Source of the DNA: Paramacrobiotus metropolitanus | Lineage: Eukaryota; Tardigrada; Eutardigrada; Parachela; Macrobiotidae | Assembly (NCBI RefSeq): GCF_019649055.1 | Contig: NW_026570221.1 | Coordinates: 2,666,001-2,730,000, forward strand | Direction of reading: 5' to 3' | Length of the DNA stretch: 64,000 nucleotides | In this document: positions 22,301-32,900 of the stretch, piece by piece | Layout: each line of letters starts with the position of its first letter | Position numbering within the stretch: the stretch's first letter is position 1 | Made by a program: the position numbers and the translations under genes | Notes under the pieces: generated by a model | What the model was told of the DNA's origin: nothing | Databases searched by the model: none | Seen by the model: the letters and a program-made list of their open reading frames with translations, nothing else

Positions 22301-25039
22301 TTCAGAACTGTGTTAAGACATATTTACAGATATACTTTTTACTATGAAAATATATGTTGAAATAATGTCTGGAATATTAAGAAATATATTTAGGAATATG
22401 TGGAAATATAATAAGAAATATTAGTTAAAAAAATTAGAAACATTTATGAATATTTAGAAATATTCTCGGTTTCTACTTCCTCCAGCAGTGGTTGATAAAT
22501 CACATCAACTAGTATGCATACTTCTATAAAATATATATCGTGGTGGCGACTTGGGGGACGCGGGTCCGAGAACCCCCAGCACTTCAGTTCGACTCAGCAT
22601 AGCAACCTGTGTATAGGTAGTACATATCGTAGTGGCAACCTCAGGGACCCGGGTTCGATGGTCCCCGAGTACCTTAATTCCACTCAGCACATCACACTGT
22701 GTATATATGGTACATGTCGTGATGGCGACCTCGGGGGCCCAGTGCGAGGTCCCCGAGTACTTCAGTTCAGAGTACTTCAGAATGTCAAAGTGTACAGGAA
22801 TCACCATGAAAATCGGTGGCAATCCAAAGGTCACGTGGCGACCTAAAGGTCACTGGAACTTCCGTTTCATCGAACCCTCAACATGTCTTGAATTAGAAAC
22901 GCAGGCCGGCTTCGTTCGCCCGCTCAATGAGAAAACCTCGGTGGCGACCTCGGTGACCTGGGTTCGAGGTCCCTAAGTACTTCATTTGAACTTCGAAAAA
23001 ATTCCTCCCTCTTTTTGACCATATCAAAATTCCTCCCTCCCTCGCTTCAGAAATTCCTCCCTCTTTTTGACCACGCAGAAATTCCTCCCTCTCAAAATTC
23101 CTCCCTCTTTTTGACCCTGGCCCATGTAGGCCAGTACATGTGGCAGTCGAACAGTATAATTTGGAACAGCATCTGTTCCTGGACCGGCGCTCAAGCTAAG
23201 ACCACTGTTCGACGTATTTAATTGCAGCTTGCAGACGTTTATTTTACAATAACCGATACTGTTATGGAAGGTTGTACAAACGTGTGCCGGCTGTGCCATT
23301 GAAAGTGTGGTCGGCTGATCTGCTAATTTGGCTTCAACGGAAGAGCATGTTGTCTTACCGTTCAATCACCTGTGTCTTCTTAATTGTGATTTGTGAGCAA
23401 TCATCGTCTTAGGCATGTGCCAACATAATCTACAACTGTTGTGGAGGCAATATGCATGCGCCCGCGCAGCAGTAAGTGAAGTTTCACTTCGATATTGAAC
23501 TGGATAGTCGATGGTCATTGTGGTTCTCGTAGTATGATGGGTTGCCTGATGGAAAACATTGGGGCTCCGGAGATGACGGAGAACTGCGAGAAACATCTGC
23601 GGGAATTGCATTACTTTGTGTCACGGAATATCCGGATGAACGGGGAACTTGTCTTCGCCTGCAAGGATTCAGGCTTCAGATTATGCGGGTTGAAGGACCG
23701 GTACCAGGATGAAGATCGCTGGCAGGTGCCGGATGCCGGTCCAGTCGCCATCAGCTGTCTGTATCGGAACGCTATTGTTACGGCACCTTTTAAAGACGAT
23801 GTATGGGTTAACAATTTTGAACGTAATCTTATGAATTCGTCTGGTGTGCGGTGCTGCAGCTAAATAACTTTGATGCTCTATGTGCAGCTAACCACGCAGT
23901 GCCAGTGTAAAGTCTTGGAGCTGGCGCGCCGGCGGGTCCTCGCTCATGATCTGCCTCCGCATATCGACACGGTATGCATTCCTGATCTGGCCAACTTCTG
24001 CTCAGACAAGCCGCTCCTCCCGGGCCAGGTACAATAAGGGGCAATTTTTTTCAGCAAGATACGAGTAGTATTGCCGAAAAAGCGTACACGCAATCTTGCG
24101 TTTAGCAATAGCTTACACATCCCTTAGACATTTGCGATGTACGTGGCGCAAAAACCGCTTCTGCTAGCGAAGATTGGAAAATAGCTTTAATCCTATGTAC
24201 TCTGTAACTGGCCAAAGCTTTCGACGGTGTAATAAACGTCCGCGGTAAATTTCCCATTTCCGTTTCTTTTTTACTTTTTCCTATCATGAAGCGCAATTTC
24301 CACCAGACGGTATGTTTATTGTGGCCTTCCTGGTTCCCGTGACTGAAGTTTGCACCGGCTTTGCCACTGATATTTGGTGTTTTGTCTACCGAGCAGGAGG
24401 TGAACTGTCTGCAAAATCACTACGCCAAATTGCAGACAGACTGCAAGGCCGCCCTGATTGAGTACTCCCGGGCCGTTCATCATCACCCCAAACTGAGCAA
24501 CGCCTACTATAGCTGCGGCAGAATGCTGGAGAAGTTCTGTCGCGGAGTACTGTATAATCCATTCACCCTCGCCGATGCCATGCAGTGCCTGATGCCCTTC
24601 AAGGAGGCCACCGAGATGGGCAGGACTTGCCAGGCTGAGATTCAGCACTACCAAAGGGTCAGTGATTCACGTGACCGGTTCCGTCTAGCTGCAGTTATGA
24701 CCGGTGTTTCATTTACTCGGCAGGCGAACATCAACGAACTGAATCTCAATATCCCATTCAAGGAAGCCTGCAACGAGGACCGGGTGGTGTTTTGTAAAGG
24801 GCCAGATGGAAAAGAACTGACCGATATGTACGTACGACAACGAATTCATAACATGTAAATATGGTAATACCGTTTATTTTGGAGCCTAATTTGGTTTTTG
24901 GTATAACAGTGGGGAAGTGGTACTGTGCTTGAGCTCTCATGACCGCGAGGGCAATGTCAGCGATGTCAAACCCCGCATCAGTGCCTCGTGTCGGAAACAG
25001 CTGAAATCCTTTGTGTGGATGAACGACAGTCTTACTTAG
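13393..25039 (+). CDS. GLG1: Golgi glycoprotein 1 (GLG1/ESL-1) homologue, C-terminally truncated, possibly a pseudogene
   Basis: GLG1 is a cysteine-rich Golgi protein that binds FGFs, E-selectin and TGF-beta precursors. Exons by splice sites and phase: 13393-13656, 13722-13754, 16621 or 16641-17258, 18105-18288, 18397-18719, 23413-23471, 23533-23800, 23888-24028, 24397-24657, 24724-24827, 24910-25039. The start gives a signal peptide (LCLLLCGLSLLLVFSLNL). About ten GLG1 repeats follow, with the family's spaced Cys and its signature phrases: HSQGASVQCLL, ACRDDQEMFCQDRLAGHGRVY, SCLYRNAIV, CLQNHYAKLQTDC, KEACNEDRVVFC. The model totals about 794 residues; vertebrate GLG1 is near 1180 and ends in a membrane anchor, so the last third is missing here. 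Odd points: TGA at 18180-18182 replaces an expected Cys, the exon 2-3 join is uncertain, and a decayed copy of exons 10-11 lies downstream. Introns 2 and 5 are filled with mobile elements. Family identity is firm; whether the locus is functional is open. Confidence 0.85.
14826..15254 (-). CDS. Element-borne small protein with paired CxxC motifs
   Basis: This 142-residue frame begins MEGGCARKKYMREYMRDYRK, a strongly basic helix-like start. After a polar linker come CDCC (about residue 94) and CAGC (about residue 124), spaced about 30 residues apart like a four-cysteine zinc site, then a short hydrophobic C-terminus. I do not recognise the family with certainty. Similar basic starts plus CxxC pairs occur at the N-termini of some helicase or transposon-borne proteins, which is only a hint. 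It sits between the inverted arms of the 14405-15770 element and is not part of GLG1. The frame is intact from ATG to stop, which is notable in an otherwise non-coding element. Confidence 0.45.
   Translation of the reverse strand: MEGGCARKKYMREYMRDYRKQCKIKTDGNCSREDNAGSGDDVRYENVKVKKQKCNRNTKGGAFSGMFGKTYWRKVMVAYVPCDCCNILVASDLIGNNSDMLHSDLKADARLCAGCMTLHKHKIFNFCVYDLRRNCLDIGREN
15483..15497 (-). promoter_or_regulatory. TATA-like box upstream of the element ORF
   Basis: On the minus strand GGGTATATAAGAAG lies about 230 bases before the ATG at 15254. It is a good TATA match and is placed so that it could drive the small ORF. No initiator was confirmed. Confidence 0.3.
15946..16114. repeat. Hairpin-forming inverted repeats (GTGCTCCTACAT motif)
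   Basis: The motif TGCTCCTGCAATGTGCTCC is followed about 40 bases later by its reverse complement (about 15958-16020). A second smaller hairpin, GTGCTCCTACAT with ATGTAGGAGCAC, sits at about 16084-16110. This looks like a short MITE or its hairpin ends, inside GLG1 intron 2. Confidence 0.6.
17464..17694. repeat. Small inverted-repeat element (MITE-like) in GLG1 intron 3
   Basis: The left end reads TTACGTATTGTTGCATTAAT through TTCGCGAACTGATG (17464-17520). The right end (about 17646-17692) is its reverse complement with small gaps, including CATCAGTTCGCGAA and TTAATGCAACATTACGTAA. The unit is about 230 bp with no ORF. The target duplication was not resolved. Confidence 0.6.
19009..19926. mobile_element. 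Nested 0.9-kb inverted-repeat element in the left arm of the fold-back
   Basis: The ends read TTATACAAAGG...ATTCC inward from 19009 and, inverted, from 19926. About 45 bases of inverted match continue through TTTTCCCTATT and a CTCCC block. It interrupts the left arm of the 18776-23118 element at a point where the right arm is continuous, so it inserted later. A TA flank is possible, which would suit a mariner-like MITE. No ORF of note. Confidence 0.65.
20587..20787. mobile_element. 201-bp MITE nested in the fold-back core
   Basis: Terminal inverted repeats of about 36 bases are nearly identical. Both start GACAGTAAATTTTTT and continue with AGCGAGACCAACCGACAACC. The middle has no ORF of interest. 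A target duplication is not evident. Confidence 0.65.
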
Positions 25040-25600
25040 TTAGTCAAGAATTAACTAAGCCAACGATCACGTGAAGCGATGAATTTTCATTATTCATTTT
25101 CATTCATTTCATTAGTTTTCATTGCAATTTTCTTTTTTTTATTATACAGTGCATGATTATGATGTGATTAAACAAACACCATTTTGCGCTCATTTTGTTC
25201 TCAATCATTTTTGCTGCTTTCCAATAACTACTGCCTTGATGATAGTATCAAAATTTGAATCAGAAAAACGTTTTTCACGGATACTTGTACAACATGTGCA
25301 TCAGTGCATGCCCCACACGTGGAAAAGTGTATTTTATTATAATCCCACTACCGTATGGCTTTCCGTGTTTAGACGTGGAAATGGCCAGTCAGCCAGCAAG
25401 AAAAAACTTAAAAAATAAAATTAGAAAAATTCGAAAATTTATTAATAGAATCAACTACTGTGTACAATGTCAGGTACACATCTAATCAGAACATAAATCA
25501 CACACTCACATATTGTATAAACGCTAACAGACCTGGTGCTGAGATGAAGCGGAAGAATCGAAGTACGTGTATATACGATATCACAATTTTTACCGATTTA

Positions 25601-25641
25601 CCACAAACATAGCAGTTGTGACACAACTGCTATGTTTGTGG
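25601..25641. repeat. Perfect 20-bp-arm hairpin
   Basis: CCACAAACATAGCAGTTGTG is followed after one base by its exact reverse complement. It lies between the truncated GLG1 end and the decayed GLG1 copy. It may be the scar or tip of a small inverted-repeat element. Confidence 0.7.
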
Positions 25642-25794
25642 TTAAAGCGGTAAAAAATAGTTCTTACTGAATTAACATAATTACCGTACGATGGTTATGC
25701 TACATTAAGTAAGTGTCAACGCGCGGAAATTGTAGCGAACACAGAACCAAAGCTGGCAATGGTCATAGTGAGTTAGTGGTACTGTAACTCCACA

Positions 25795-26150
25795 ATTTGC
25801 AGTATCTGGATACCCTGCTGAGCTCCGAGCTGGATCTCAGTTTTGAATTCAAGGAAGGATGTATGACCGGCAGATATGTCCAGAGGGACAGGGGGGACAT
25901 TTTTGCTAGTCACACTGGTGTCACAAGGATCTGAAGAGTTAAGTAAAGGGCCAGATGGAAAAGAACCCACTGAAATGTACGTTCACGAACAGTACGAATC
26001 AGTTAAACATAAAAAACCAGTTTATCTTGGAGTCTAATTTGTTTCTTTGATTCTTAACCGCGAAGACATTGCGAGACTTGTCAAATCCCGCACCAGTTTT
26101 GCATGCCGGAAACAGTTGGATACTTTTGTTAAGATGACCTTTTGTTAAGA
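25795..26150 (+). pseudogene. Decayed duplicate of GLG1 exons 10-11
   Basis: The sequence from about 25800 matches the end of GLG1 exon 10 and its following intron and exon. LDLSFEFKEGC corresponds to LNLNIPFKEAC. Then AAGGGCCAGATGGAAAAGAA is shared exactly (25946-25965 here, 24796-24815 in the gene), and the intron phrase TTTGGAGCCTAATTTG has a close match. TCAAATCCCGCACCAG...GCCGGAAACAG matches the start of the last exon. Reading frames are broken and splice sites are damaged. It looks like a partial tandem duplication that later decayed. Confidence 0.75.
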
Positions 26151-26164
26151 TGATAAAGCTCGAA

Positions 26165-26993
26165 ATTAACGAAATTTATTCATGCTGCCTGCACGAGGCG
26201 GGCCTAGGAGTGCCGATGTGCGAGCGCCGGCGAAGCCGGCTGTTGCGGCACCCTGCAGAGCCGTACGTGGTGCCGTCCGTCACCACTGTGGACCGTGCCA
26301 GCCCGGTTGACTCCTGAAACGTGCAGCAAGTTACAGTACGTGCTGCAAATTCCACGCACAAATTTGTCGTAAACCCGTGAGACGTGCAGCACGTCACGTG
26401 CTGACAGCGCTGCACGTTTCCCGCGACTCAGCCGGGCGTCGGGAAATTGGTTCAAAGTTCAGGCTGGGCAGAGGATGATTTGGTTAGCACTTAGCAGTTA
26501 GCAGTATTAGCATAATGCTCAAATCATAAACTTTAGCATAATTTAGCAGATGTATGACATACTCGTACAGTCGTACTGTAGTCGGTACAGTATGACTGTA
26601 ATCTCTGTAGACTGTATGTAAAGTGTAAACGAAATGCGCGCTGCCGAAAATTTATTTACAGTAACAATCTGCAGACTCAGAGTGCAGATAATAACGCAGG
26701 TTCTGTGAAATGGGCAACTCGCCGCGGGGAGGCGTTTACCCATCGTACTGCTTCAAGCTGTCAGTCCGTGGCGGTTATGGTGTGTTTTTGGTCTTCCAGT
26801 GTTTTTTTTTCAAAATTTCAATATTTCATGAATAAATACAGTATTGATACAGTACTACTATTAACTATTGATTATGATTCTAACGAGCAAGATAAATTCA
26901 TAAATAAATTCAGCTGTGTTATAATTCTCCGATTGTTTTTCATCCCTACGTGATATTCTGCTGTGTTCTCGGGCTGGCAACGTGGTCGTTGCG
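26165..26993. other. Intergenic, no supported gene
   Basis: A GC-richer patch at 26170-26450 is open on the minus strand in two frames without a recognisable protein. The remainder is AT-rich and leads into the TMEM62 start. No promoter element stands out. Confidence 0.4.
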
Positions 26994-29900
26994 ATGGGCT
27001 TCCCGTTGAAAGCACTGCTCATCCTGGCTGCCCCGATCATCGTCGTCTCGTGGGCGGTTATGATCGCCATCAACACCATCACCGTCAGCTACGCCGTGCT
27101 GCCCGTGTTCCGCCACTTCGACGATCCCGACGTGCTGGCGGAACGGCGCGCCCATTTCGCCAACGTGGCTCCGCGGGATACTCTCGATAATCTCATGTGG
27201 TTTATGCAGGTAGCAAAAAAAGACAATCAGCAACAAATTTAAAAATTTTAGTTTAATACCCTTCTAAAAACTGTTTCCATGTATGGGCGCCCTTGAGTAA
27301 CGTGCTTGCATACCGGGATATAACGACTACCGCTTAGTTGTAGGGAAATCGGAATTTATTTTGGTAATTTTCTTCGGTAGCGCGTTTTCCCTGTATCGAA
27401 CTGGTCATTAACGTGATGACGTACTGGGATGTAACGACAATCGCGTAGTTTATCCTGAGAAAATTGGTTTTTATTTTTGTTTGATGATGCTGATTGATGC
27501 TGGAGGTTTTCCACAGATCACCGATCTGCACATCAACGAGTACGAAGAGCCCGAGCGCATCGCGCAGCTGCAGGAGTTCTGCAGCGTCGTGGTGGACGCG
27601 GTGCGGCCCAGCGTGGTGCTGGCCAGCGGGGATCTGACGGACGCCAAACGGCGCACCAGCTTCTCCTCCGGCCAGAACGAGCAGGAATGGAGGGATTATG
27701 CGCGCGTGCTGCGCGAATCGCGCGTCACGGAGAAAACCGTCTGGCTGGATATTCGGGGAAATCATGGTAATAAATTCGCTTTGTGGATTGCCAGGCATAC
27801 AGAGGAGATTTTAGCGGAATTAAACCACCTGCGATTATTCTTTTAATGTTTTGTGGATTTTCTAGATTATTCTTTCATTTTAATTTTTATTTTCCTCCTT
27901 GCTGTTTAGAAGAAAATTTATAAATTTACGAAGAATTAAGACAGATTTTCGGTTTGTATTTATTTTTGCGCAATTTATTCGCGGAAAATTGAAACAGGAA
28001 AGAATACGAGATTGTTAATTGTAATAATTTCTGAATTATACTGTAAAGTTTACAGTGTACGAGAAACAGAGAAACTCTTTGGTGTAAATCATCAGATGGA
28101 AGTTAATCAAGTAAAAATTTTTAGGAAGCTTGTAATTTAGCAAAACGGGAGGAAAGCGTTGCCACTACGCAGTCCAGATTGTATTTTAAAAATGTATTGG
28201 ATTCTGAAATTTTATTGCATTTAGAGCAAATTTTTTGTTTTCCGACTGCTGTCGGAGTTTGATTGACGCAGTGAATAATAAATGATATTTTTATTCATTT
28301 ACAGATACGTTCAATGTGCCTTCGCATGACAGCAAAATGAACTATTTCCGGTAAGTATAAATTAGTGGATTTCATTGACATTTCGGTTTCATGTATAGGG
28401 AAATATTCTTGAAAATTTCGGTTTGACTTTGTACATAAATTCAGTAGGTAAATTTTATTAGTGTCTAATTAAATGCCGCTGCATAAATATTTCCTAGATT
28501 TGCCGGTTGCAGATTTTACTGAAAATTAATTTTGAAGTTTGATTTAAATCTAGATTTAAAAATTGTCTCAGTATTCAATAATATATAAGATTATAAGCTT
28601 CATTAAAAAATGTTATATCGATTTTCATTAAATCGCAACTTTCTTTGATATTTCTTGGAGTATAATTGTTCAAAATTTTCGGCAGAACCCATGCGTCGCG
28701 GGGAAATTTCACTTCGTACCACTACGTGCATCGCTACGGAGCCAACAGTGTGTCCTTCATCGCCATGGACGCCACTCCCGATCCCGGCTTCCGGCGACCG
28801 TTTAATTTCTTCGGAATCATTACCGAAGTTAGTCACATCATTTCGTTAGATGCTGCTGGAATTTGATTTCTTTTTAAACTTTGTTGTATTTATTATTTGT
28901 ATTGTGTTTGAATTATTGATTTGTTTAAGTAAATTTTATTGGTTCTATTTATGAATCTTAAATTTATTTTACCTTGTATTAGAATTTATACCGTTATAAG
29001 AATCATTTAAAACCATTCTGCAACTTATGGTTAGTAATTATTTGTCTAATAAAAAAAAATTTATAATAAAAATTTGACTTATTAATTAGAAAGAACATAG
29101 CCTTTTGTAAAACTTAAAAACAATAATTTGTTTCGTTTTATTATTGCCGCATATGAGCCATTTTGCAGCCATTTTTCTGAGGAATTGTGAATTTCAGGCA
29201 CGTTTATTTTTATTGGGTTTTAGTTAACACACTGGAAAATAATCCCGGTGTATTTACAACATTCGAAATAGTTTTCCCAATTTTTTTAGCAACAAATGGA
29301 AGAGCTGCACCGGTTTGCGGACGATGCCAAGAGCAGTAACGTGACCATTTGGTTCGGTCATTATCCGACATCCTACATCAGCTCCCCACCGCCGGGAATC
29401 TCCCACACTATGCGGTAATGACTTGCGCCGGTATTTTGTTCAACAGGATTATTTTAACGTTTTCAAGCTTTTTTGTATTTGTACTAATTATTTTTAAATT
29501 CTGTTTCCTGACTTTTTTAATTTATTATTTTAAGAATTTTGAATAGGTCTTTTTTAGCGTACTTACAATTGTTAGTTTGTTCTTACTTTGGCAACGGAAG
29601 CAGCGTATTGCGGTGCATCGGTATGCTTGTTGCCTGTGAATCTAAAATTTTTTTGTATTTATTTATTTACCTTAAAATATTTTTATGGTATTCTTTAACC
29701 GGATGGGAAACGTGTGTGAAATGCGTCGTGTTGTGTTGCAGCGGCGCTGTGGCCTACCTCAGCGGGCATCTGCACACCCTGGGCGGTCTGGCGCCGGAAC
29801 TGTATGCGCTGCAGAAAAGCGGCACACTGGAGCTGGAGCTGGGCGATTGGAAAGCCAACCGCTTGTAAGTGCCAGATTTTTCTGCTTATTTTTTGCGATA

Positions 29901-32900
29901 CTTTTTTGTGTATACTGTATTGTAATAATTTTGTATGATTTTCGTCTTAATTTTTCAAAAAGTCTGTAATAACGTTTGTGTAATAATTTTATTATAAATT
30001 TTGTAATAATTCTGTGAAAACTTTTCATGATTTGCAGTACTAGGTATTTCTTCGTTTTTAAAGATATACTGACGGATATAATTTAATTGAGTAATTTTAT
30101 ATTTCTGCAGTTTGTTGTGGAAATTCAACAGACTGGTGGCAATAAAAATTATTGATTTTAAAATTTACTTGACAGTTAGAAATAATTGTACGCAGTCACA
30201 GGAAAAAAACATTCCATGAAATGACTTTGTAATAATGGGCAGGTTTCGTATCGCGGCTATTGACCACGATCTGATGTCGTTTGCTGATTACGAATTCAAT
30301 CAGTGGCCGATTGTGCTGGTGACGAACCCGAAGAATGTGCGCTTTTACGCGCCGGTCCATGAACCGCTGGATCGCATCGCCCGCTCCACGCACATCCGGT
30401 AATTATCAGTGTGTTATTATTGAAATTTGTTACTTTTCCTGTAGAGGTACTTTTAATTCCGTGTTTATTTTGTATATTTTGCATTTTCTAATATTTTGGG
30501 CTTTGTTTTTGCTTCTTTGTTGACGCTTTAACTAATATTGATTTCCCTTGCCGGTGCGTTTCTAAAGCCCGGAAACGTTCCTGCATTTTTTAATTCAGTG
30601 TCCATTTTTTTGCTTTGAATTTATAATGTTCTGAGCTTTAAAACCACTTGTAATTTTAATTTTTTTCATCTCTTTATTGATGGCTTTTTCTTGATTTTCC
30701 TGACCAGTTTCTTATACTACTTTGGACTTTGCATCCGCTTAGGAATTACGTTTGTCTCTCTCATTAGTTGGTTATTTATTTATTTTCTCATTAGTTCGTT
30801 ATTTGTTTTTCCTTATTGTTATTTCCCTAATTTTGAAGTTTGTTATTGATAAACAAAATTTGGTGATTTATCCTTTATTTTCCTCACCGGTTTTTTTTAT
30901 AACACTTTGGACTTTGCAGTCGTTTATAGATTATATTTGTCTCTCTTTAAGATTATTTAATATTTATTTTCCTTCATTGATTTTTTCCACTTATTTTTTT
31001 TTATTTAAAGCTAGCTTTTTGTGGAAAAATCAAAAAATTTACTACAAATTTTCCCTGAACTGCAGCGTACTAGCCTTTTCCCCGCACGGCATCCACTCCG
31101 TCCAAATCCTCCTCCCCGACGCCACCACTTACCAAACCGCCACCCGCGTCCGCAGCAGCAGTCCTTTATTCACCCTCCCCTGGGACGCCAGTCGCTACGC
31201 CATCGGCAGCCACACCCTCACGGTCCGCGTGGAAGACAGCGCCGGGAATATCCGCGAGATTGTCCAGGAGTTCGCCACCCGCGACGCCCAGGTGCCGGGG
31301 TTCTCGCTGCTGCGCCGGCTGATTCTGATGGGCGATGTGGGGCGCTTCTTCGAGACGCTGTGCTTCGGGATGGTCCTGGGCAACTGCGTCATGCTGTGGC
31401 TGCTGGGAACCGCCGCCTGGCGGTGGGTGGCGCAGTGGGCGCGCGGCTGGACGGAGTGGCGGTTGGTGCGGGAAATCAGTTGCGTGGTGCGGCTGGAATG
31501 GCTCTTCTGGGTGTTGAACTGGTGCTCCGTCTATCCCGTCATGCGTAAGTGGATTTATTCTGTTATCACCTTATCATTGATTAATTATGTAATTAATTAA
31601 CACCCAGTTGTATTTCGTTTATTTGATCCGTTTTTTCTGTTGTTTTTTTTCGTTAATAATTTTTATTTATTCTAGCATTATTTTTTAAAGTTGTATTTAT
31701 TTAAGAAGTTGGATTTATTTATTGTTGTTGGGTATTTAAGAATTTTTCAAGCTGTCCTGTTTCCTAATTGGTTTATTCTGTTGTCAATAATAAATTATGT
31801 AATTAATTAGTCCTGTTGTATTTCGTTTATTTGATCCGTTTTTTTCTGTTGTTTTTTTTTCGTTAATAATTTTTATTTATTCTAGCGTTATTTTTTAAAG
31901 TTGTACTTATTTAAGAAGTTGTATTTATTTATTGTTGTTGAGTAATTCAGAATTTTTTTGCAAGCTGTCCTGATTTCTAATTGATTTATTCTGTTGTCAT
32001 TAAAAAAGTGTGTAATTAATTAGTCCCGTTGTATTTCGTTTATGCGATCCGCTTTTTTCTGTTGCTTTTCTTCGCTAATAATTTTTGACGATTTTTATTT
32101 ATTCTAGCGTTAATTTTTAAAGTTGTATTTATTTAAGAAGCTGGATTTATTTATTGTTGTTGGTTATTTAAGAATTTTTTTCAAGCTGTCCTGTTTTCTA
32201 ATTGATTTATTCTGTTGTCAACTTGTCATTAATAAATTGTGTAATTAATTAGTCCGGTTGTATTTTGTTCATGTGATCCGTTTTTTTCTGTTGCTGTTTT
32301 TCGTTAATAATTTTTGACGATTTTTATTTTTTCTTTCGGTAATTTTTTAAGTATTTATTTTGGTCATTTAAGAAGTTTTTTCAGGCTGTGCTGTTTCCTA
32401 ATTAATTTATTCTGTTATCATTTATAAATTCTGTGATTAATTAGTCCTGTAACTCCTGTTGTATTTTTTTATTTAATCCGTTGTTTTTGTTACTTTTTTT
32501 GTTAATATTTTTATTAACTCTAGCGTTAATTTTTAAAGTTGCATTTATTTATGAAATTGTAATTATTTAATTTTTTTTATTTATTTATTGTTGTTGCTTA
32601 TTTAAGAAATTTTTCAAGCTGCGCCGTTTCCTAATAAATTTATTGTGTTACCAGTAATAAATTATGTAATTAATTAGTCCACTATTTTGGGTTTTCATTA
32701 TCGAAAGTGCTATGCGCCAGGAAAATTCCTGGCGCATAGTCAATTTGCTATGCGCCAGGAAATTTCTCGCAAAATTAAAATGTGAGTGTTTTTAAGTTGT
32801 TAATATCCCTTTACGAAGTCTAATCATAACCCACACGTCCGATTACGATTACAGCCCGAGCCTTCATCAACTGTCACTTTAACACAGTACATACTAAATA

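Larger units (their letters stand above)
18776..23118. mobile_element. 4.3-kb fold-back element with internal repeats, in GLG1 intron 5
   Basis: The two ends match in inverted orientation for about 180-230 bases. Both begin AGGGTCAAAAAGAGGGAGGA and contain repeated GAGGGAGGAATTTCTGCGTG units, then CGAAGTTCAAATGAAGTACT. Inside each end lies an array of about 100-bp units with the core GAAGTACTCGGGGACCTCGA and CCGAGGTCGCCACC (about 19930-20385 and, inverted, 22530-22975). The core is very AT-rich (about 20800-22480) and has no transposase. The flanks show GGCC on both sides (ending 18775 and starting 23119), but this is short and palindromic, so it is a weak target duplication. Two smaller elements are nested within. 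It lies wholly inside the intron between GLG1 exons 5 and 6 and leaves both splice sites intact. Confidence 0.8.

Noticed and set aside
18775-23119. GGCC as a firm target-site duplication of the large fold-back
   Set aside because: Four bases, palindromic and in a local sequence rich in TTGGCC, so chance cannot be excluded.
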